Both the position numbers and the translations under genes were made by a program. The notes beneath the pieces were generated by a model. That model made no database searches. It was not told the DNA's origin and saw only the letters and a list, made by a program, of their open reading frames with translations. DNA of 64,000 nt from Pedococcus bigeumensis (lineage in GTDB: Bacteria; Actinomycetota; Actinomycetes; Actinomycetales; Dermatophilaceae), in contig NZ_RCZM01000008.1 of NCBI RefSeq assembly GCF_006438965.1, positions 32,400-96,399 of the forward strand, written 5' to 3'. Shown here piece by piece: positions 61,386 through 64,000 of the stretch. Position 1 is the stretch's first letter. Every line of letters starts with the position of its first letter.

Positions 61386-62134
61386 CCGCGACGGGGCCAC
61401 GAGGAGTCGGCAGTTGTCAGTGCCACGCGTTGCTTTGCTGTAAGTAGTCCAGAGCCGGTCAAGCAAAGCGCCAGCTGCCCTGGCCCGGTCGCCGCAGGCG
61501 CGCTCGACGTCCCTTCCCGAAGGTCAGCCTTGAGCACCAAAAGCGGCGCTGGAGTGCTGGTCTTTGTCGACGTGGACTGCATCCCGGAACCGTCCACCGT
61601 GAGGCGTCACACGGAGCGCTGGCCCGAGCTGCTCTGATTCGCCCTCGCGCGGGGCGGGCAGGGCTGGCGCCGCTGGTCCAGCGGCGGCGGAGCCACAGAG
61701 GCAGCAGCCCACCTCAGCACGGGGCATGCCACCAGCACCACCCCAGCCACGCACCGCCGGTGAGCCACCTCTCGTCGATCGTGCGGAACGCCAACGTGTT
61801 CCATGAGCGGGGGGCTGGTTCCCCATGGAAGGCTGGCTGGCCGAGTTCAGGGCACGCGGGTTGGCCGGGCTCGACGAGACGACGGGTCGGTGGCACGTGA
61901 TGGCGACTGCGCCGTAGCCCCTGGTCCATCCCAGCCAAGATCGTCCGATATGTCCGTTTCTGTTGCTGGGCATGGGGGTAGGGAGAAGTTGGGCGCGCCG
62001 TCCGTCTCCAACAGCGCGGGACGGGCGGTGTGTCCACCCGGTGGCCGAGGTTTGCGGCTGCGTGGCCGGGGAATGCTGCAGGGACACCGCACCGGATCGC
62101 GCGCCGCTCGCGAGGCATAGTCGAGGAGAGGCCC
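61386..62134. other. 749-bp stretch without a recognised gene
   Basis: Frames on both strands are short or low-complexity. From 61825 a 30-codon frame (MEGWLAEFRARGLAGLDETT...) ending at TAG 61917 looks protein-like but is preceded by a stop, so it may be a decayed gene end. No RNA gene or strong hairpin was identified. Confidence 0.45.
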
Positions 62135-62395
62135 ATGACCGCACCACCTGCTCCCAGGAGCCAGCACCAGGAATGGTCGGACGAGCTGGCTGCCTTCCTG
62201 AGCCCCGCGTGCTTTCCCGCCACGCACGACCATCTCGCCGCCACGCTGATCCGCCGCCACGCCCCGAGCCGCCTCCTGTGGCACCTGTCCGTCCTGCCCC
62301 GCTCGCGACGGTTCGCATCGCTGGACCAGGTCATCGAGCACCTCTGCGGGGCTGCGCCACCAGCCCCCCACGGTTCCGGGACCGAGTGGCACTAG
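62135..62395 (+). CDS. DUF2795 domain protein
   Basis: An 86-residue protein. CFPATHDHLAATLIRRHAPSRLLWHLSVLPRSRRFASLDQVIEHL fits DUF2795, a small actinobacterial domain of unknown function, often near stress genes. GAGGAG precedes the ATG. Confidence 0.8.
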   Translation: MTAPPAPRSQHQEWSDELAAFLSPACFPATHDHLAATLIRRHAPSRLLWHLSVLPRSRRFASLDQVIEHLCGAAPPAPHGSGTEWH

Positions 62396-62399
62396 CGGG

Positions 62400-63287
62400 A
62401 TGGTGCGCGGCCTCGGCGCCACCCAGCCAGGGGAACTCGCCGGTTGGGGCGAGGTGCGCGTCGGCACCTCCGGCTGGCGCTACCCGTCGTGGCGTGGCGA
62501 CTTTTACCCATCGGGACTGCGCCAGCGCGAGGAGCTCGCGCACCTGTCGCGACAGCTCACCGGTGTCGAGCTCAACGGGTCGTTCTACTCGCTCCAACGG
62601 CCCAGCAGCTACGCGTCCTGGGCCGAGCAGGTGCCGGCCGACTTCGTGTTCGCCGTCAAGGGCGGCCGCTTCATCACCCACATGCGCAGGCTCGTCGACG
62701 TGCACACCGCCCTGGCCAACTTCTTCGCCTCCGGCGTGCTGGCGCTCGGCGACAAGCTCGGCCCCGTCCTGTGGCAGCTACCGGCCAGCCTCCCCTTCGA
62801 CGAGCAGCTCCTGACCTCCTTCTTCGACCTGCTGCCCCGGACGACCGCTGAGGCGGGCTCGCTGGCGGAGCAGCACGACGACAAGCTGCCGGACGACCGC
62901 ACCCTGACGGCACCGGTCCTCAACGTGCCGATCCGCCATGCCCTTGAACCTCGACACGAGAGCTTCCGCGCGCCCGGTGCTCGCGAGCTGATGCGCCGCC
63001 ACGGGATCGCCATGGTGATCTCCGACAGTGCCGGCACCTGGCCACAGTTCGAGGTCATCACCTCCGATCTCGTCTATGTCCGTCTGCACGGAGCCGCCGA
63101 GCTCTATCGCAGCGGGTACTCGGATGCCGCCCTGACGGCATGGGCCGGACGGGTGGCCCGGTGGGCACAGCAGGGCCTGGACGTCCACGTCTACTTCGAC
63201 AACGACGCGCTGGGACATGCGCCGCACGACGCCCGCACGCTGCTCACCCTGCTCGGCGCAGCTGAATCCGCCGACTCCCCCAAATAG
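62400..63287 (+). CDS. DUF72 domain protein
   Basis: A 295-residue TIM-barrel-type DUF72 protein: RVGTSGWRYPSWRGDFYPSGL at the start, VELNGSFYSLQRPSSYASWA, EPRHESF and VYVRLHGAAELYRSGYSDAALTAWA. The function is unknown despite wide conservation. The ATG at 62400 could be replaced by a later start, because the first 16 residues are not family-like. Confidence 0.88.
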   Translation: MVRGLGATQPGELAGWGEVRVGTSGWRYPSWRGDFYPSGLRQREELAHLSRQLTGVELNGSFYSLQRPSSYASWAEQVPADFVFAVKGGRFITHMRRLVDVHTALANFFASGVLALGDKLGPVLWQLPASLPFDEQLLTSFFDLLPRTTAEAGSLAEQHDDKLPDDRTLTAPVLNVPIRHALEPRHESFRAPGARELMRRHGIAMVISDSAGTWPQFEVITSDLVYVRLHGAAELYRSGYSDAALTAWAGRVARWAQQGLDVHVYFDNDALGHAPHDARTLLTLLGAAESADSPK

Positions 63288-63389
63288 GACTGATTGCGAC
63301 GTTTGCGCAGGTCAGGGCTGGGCAACCCCCTACTACCGGCGGCCGAAACGGCCGCCCGTCCAGCACTCGTTGACAGAACAGGAATGGAC

Positions 63390-64000
63390 ATGAGCGAGAC
63401 ATACGGAACCACCGGCACCCAGAACGACGACACCACCAGGGAGCTCGGCACGGTCGAGCCCGCCCCGGTGAGCGGCACCGACAGCTATGGCACCGACAGC
63501 CATGGCACCGACAGCGCGATCGGTAGTGGCATCGGCACGGGAAGCACCAGCGGCACCGGCGGGTACTCGACCGGCGTAGCTGGCACGCCCGACTCCAGCG
63601 ACACGAAGGAGGTGGCCAAGGAGGAGGCTCGCGCTACCGGCCAGGAGGCCAAGGACGGCGCTCGCCACGTCGCCGAGGTCGGCAAGGACGAGGTGAAAAA
63701 TGTCGCGCAGGAGACGAGCCAGCAGGCCAAGGAGCTGTGGCAGCAGACGCGCAGCCAGCTGCTGGACCAGAGCGCCCAGCAGCAGACGAAGGTCGCCGAG
63801 GGGTTGCGGTCACTCAGCCAGGAGCTGTCGGGCATGGCGCGCGGCTCCGAGCAGCAGGGCGTTGCCAGCGACCTGGCCCACCAGGCCTCGCAGCGGATGG
63901 GCGATGTCGCGAGCTGGCTCGACCAGCGCGACCCCGGATCGCTCGTCTCCGAGGTGAAGCAGTTCGCCCGACAGCGTCCGGGAACGTTCCTCGCCGCCGC
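63390..64000 (+). CDS. Long helical stress-type protein, truncated by the window end
   Basis: Open from ATG 63390 to the last base (at least 203 residues). The N-terminus is Gly/Ser/Thr-rich (SGTDSYGTDSHGTDS repeats). The rest has heptad-like Ala/Lys/Gln helices (KEVAKEEARATGQEAKDGA..., QETSQQAKELWQQTRSQLL), then SLSQELSGMARGS and VKQFARQRPGTFLAA. It resembles actinobacterial ElaB/DUF3618-like and late-embryogenesis-type proteins, with a possible membrane segment beyond the window. GGAA lies 7 bases before the ATG. Confidence 0.7.
   Translation, partial: MSETYGTTGTQNDDTTRELGTVEPAPVSGTDSYGTDSHGTDSAIGSGIGTGSTSGTGGYSTGVAGTPDSSDTKEVAKEEARATGQEAKDGARHVAEVGKDEVKNVAQETSQQAKELWQQTRSQLLDQSAQQQTKVAEGLRSLSQELSGMARGSEQQGVASDLAHQASQRMGDVASWLDQRDPGSLVSEVKQFARQRPGTFLAA

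Overview
The window is chromosomal DNA of a high-GC actinobacterium. A class II (B12-dependent) nrdJ under NrdR, a Streptomyces-type LexA/LysM pair, SigB-family and ANTAR regulators, and a tRNA-Sec/SelB/formate dehydrogenase module all fit Micrococcales. Intrasporangiaceae-like is my tentative guess, from gene content only. Most genes are ordinary core or lifestyle genes. The first 20 kb is different.

Mobile region (451-19919). A complete 19,469-bp DDE transposon of the MuA/TnsB/TniA class can be delimited to the base. It has a 5-bp duplication TCAGC on both sides (446-450 and 19920-19924), TG...CA termini, and multiple CGAGTTGCGC-type end repeats in inverted orientation. It sits exactly at the stop codon of nrdJ, whose stop lies inside the duplication. 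The original nrdJ terminator hairpin (382-440) has been pushed 19.5 kb away, to the other side of the element. The transposition operon (10729-15934) consists of overlapping genes: an unknown protein, a DDE transposase, an AAA ATPase, a second unknown protein, an XRE-type regulator and a small membrane protein. No TnsA, TniQ/TnsD or resolvase is recognisable. Cargo includes a LuxR-type (LAL) regulator with two alpha/beta hydrolases, a relic acyl-CoA ligase, a HIRAN protein divergent from a DUF4041/GIY-YIG protein, a Shedu-like NTPase-nuclease, and a CBASS-like pair (CD-NTase with a C-terminal E2-like domain plus a membrane protein). It is essentially a defence-carrying transposon.

Core region I (19.9-38.6 kb). 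nrdR-nrdJ have tandem NrdR boxes. Next come a ZIP transporter and small enzymes, then a selenocysteine module on the minus strand: selB, tRNA-Sec, a split rhodanese, an OFA-type transporter, an NrfD-like membrane anchor, FdhB, and a FdhA read through an in-frame UGA with a SECIS-like hairpin.

Core region II (39-53.6 kb). A secreted CHAP protein, a LysM protein divergent from lexA with SOS boxes, two small-enzyme clusters, a sirtuin, a patatin, a LysR regulator, the competence genes comEC and comEA, plsY and degV.

Core region III (53.6-64 kb). leuS has a leader peptide and terminator (attenuator). Then follow a membrane protein ending in a hairpin that runs into a 10/13-bp tandem repeat, a SigB-family sigma factor, a hemerythrin protein, a heme-oxygenase-like/DUF1989 pair, a GAF-ANTAR regulator, DUF2795 and DUF72 proteins, and a truncated coiled stress-type protein.

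A separate genome-wide signal is the motif GGTATGCCG (often GGTATGCCGC). I find 21 copies between 23.0 and 55.5 kb, on both strands and in all reading frames, and none in the transposon. It behaves like a DNA-level signal, for example an uptake sequence, rather than codon bias.
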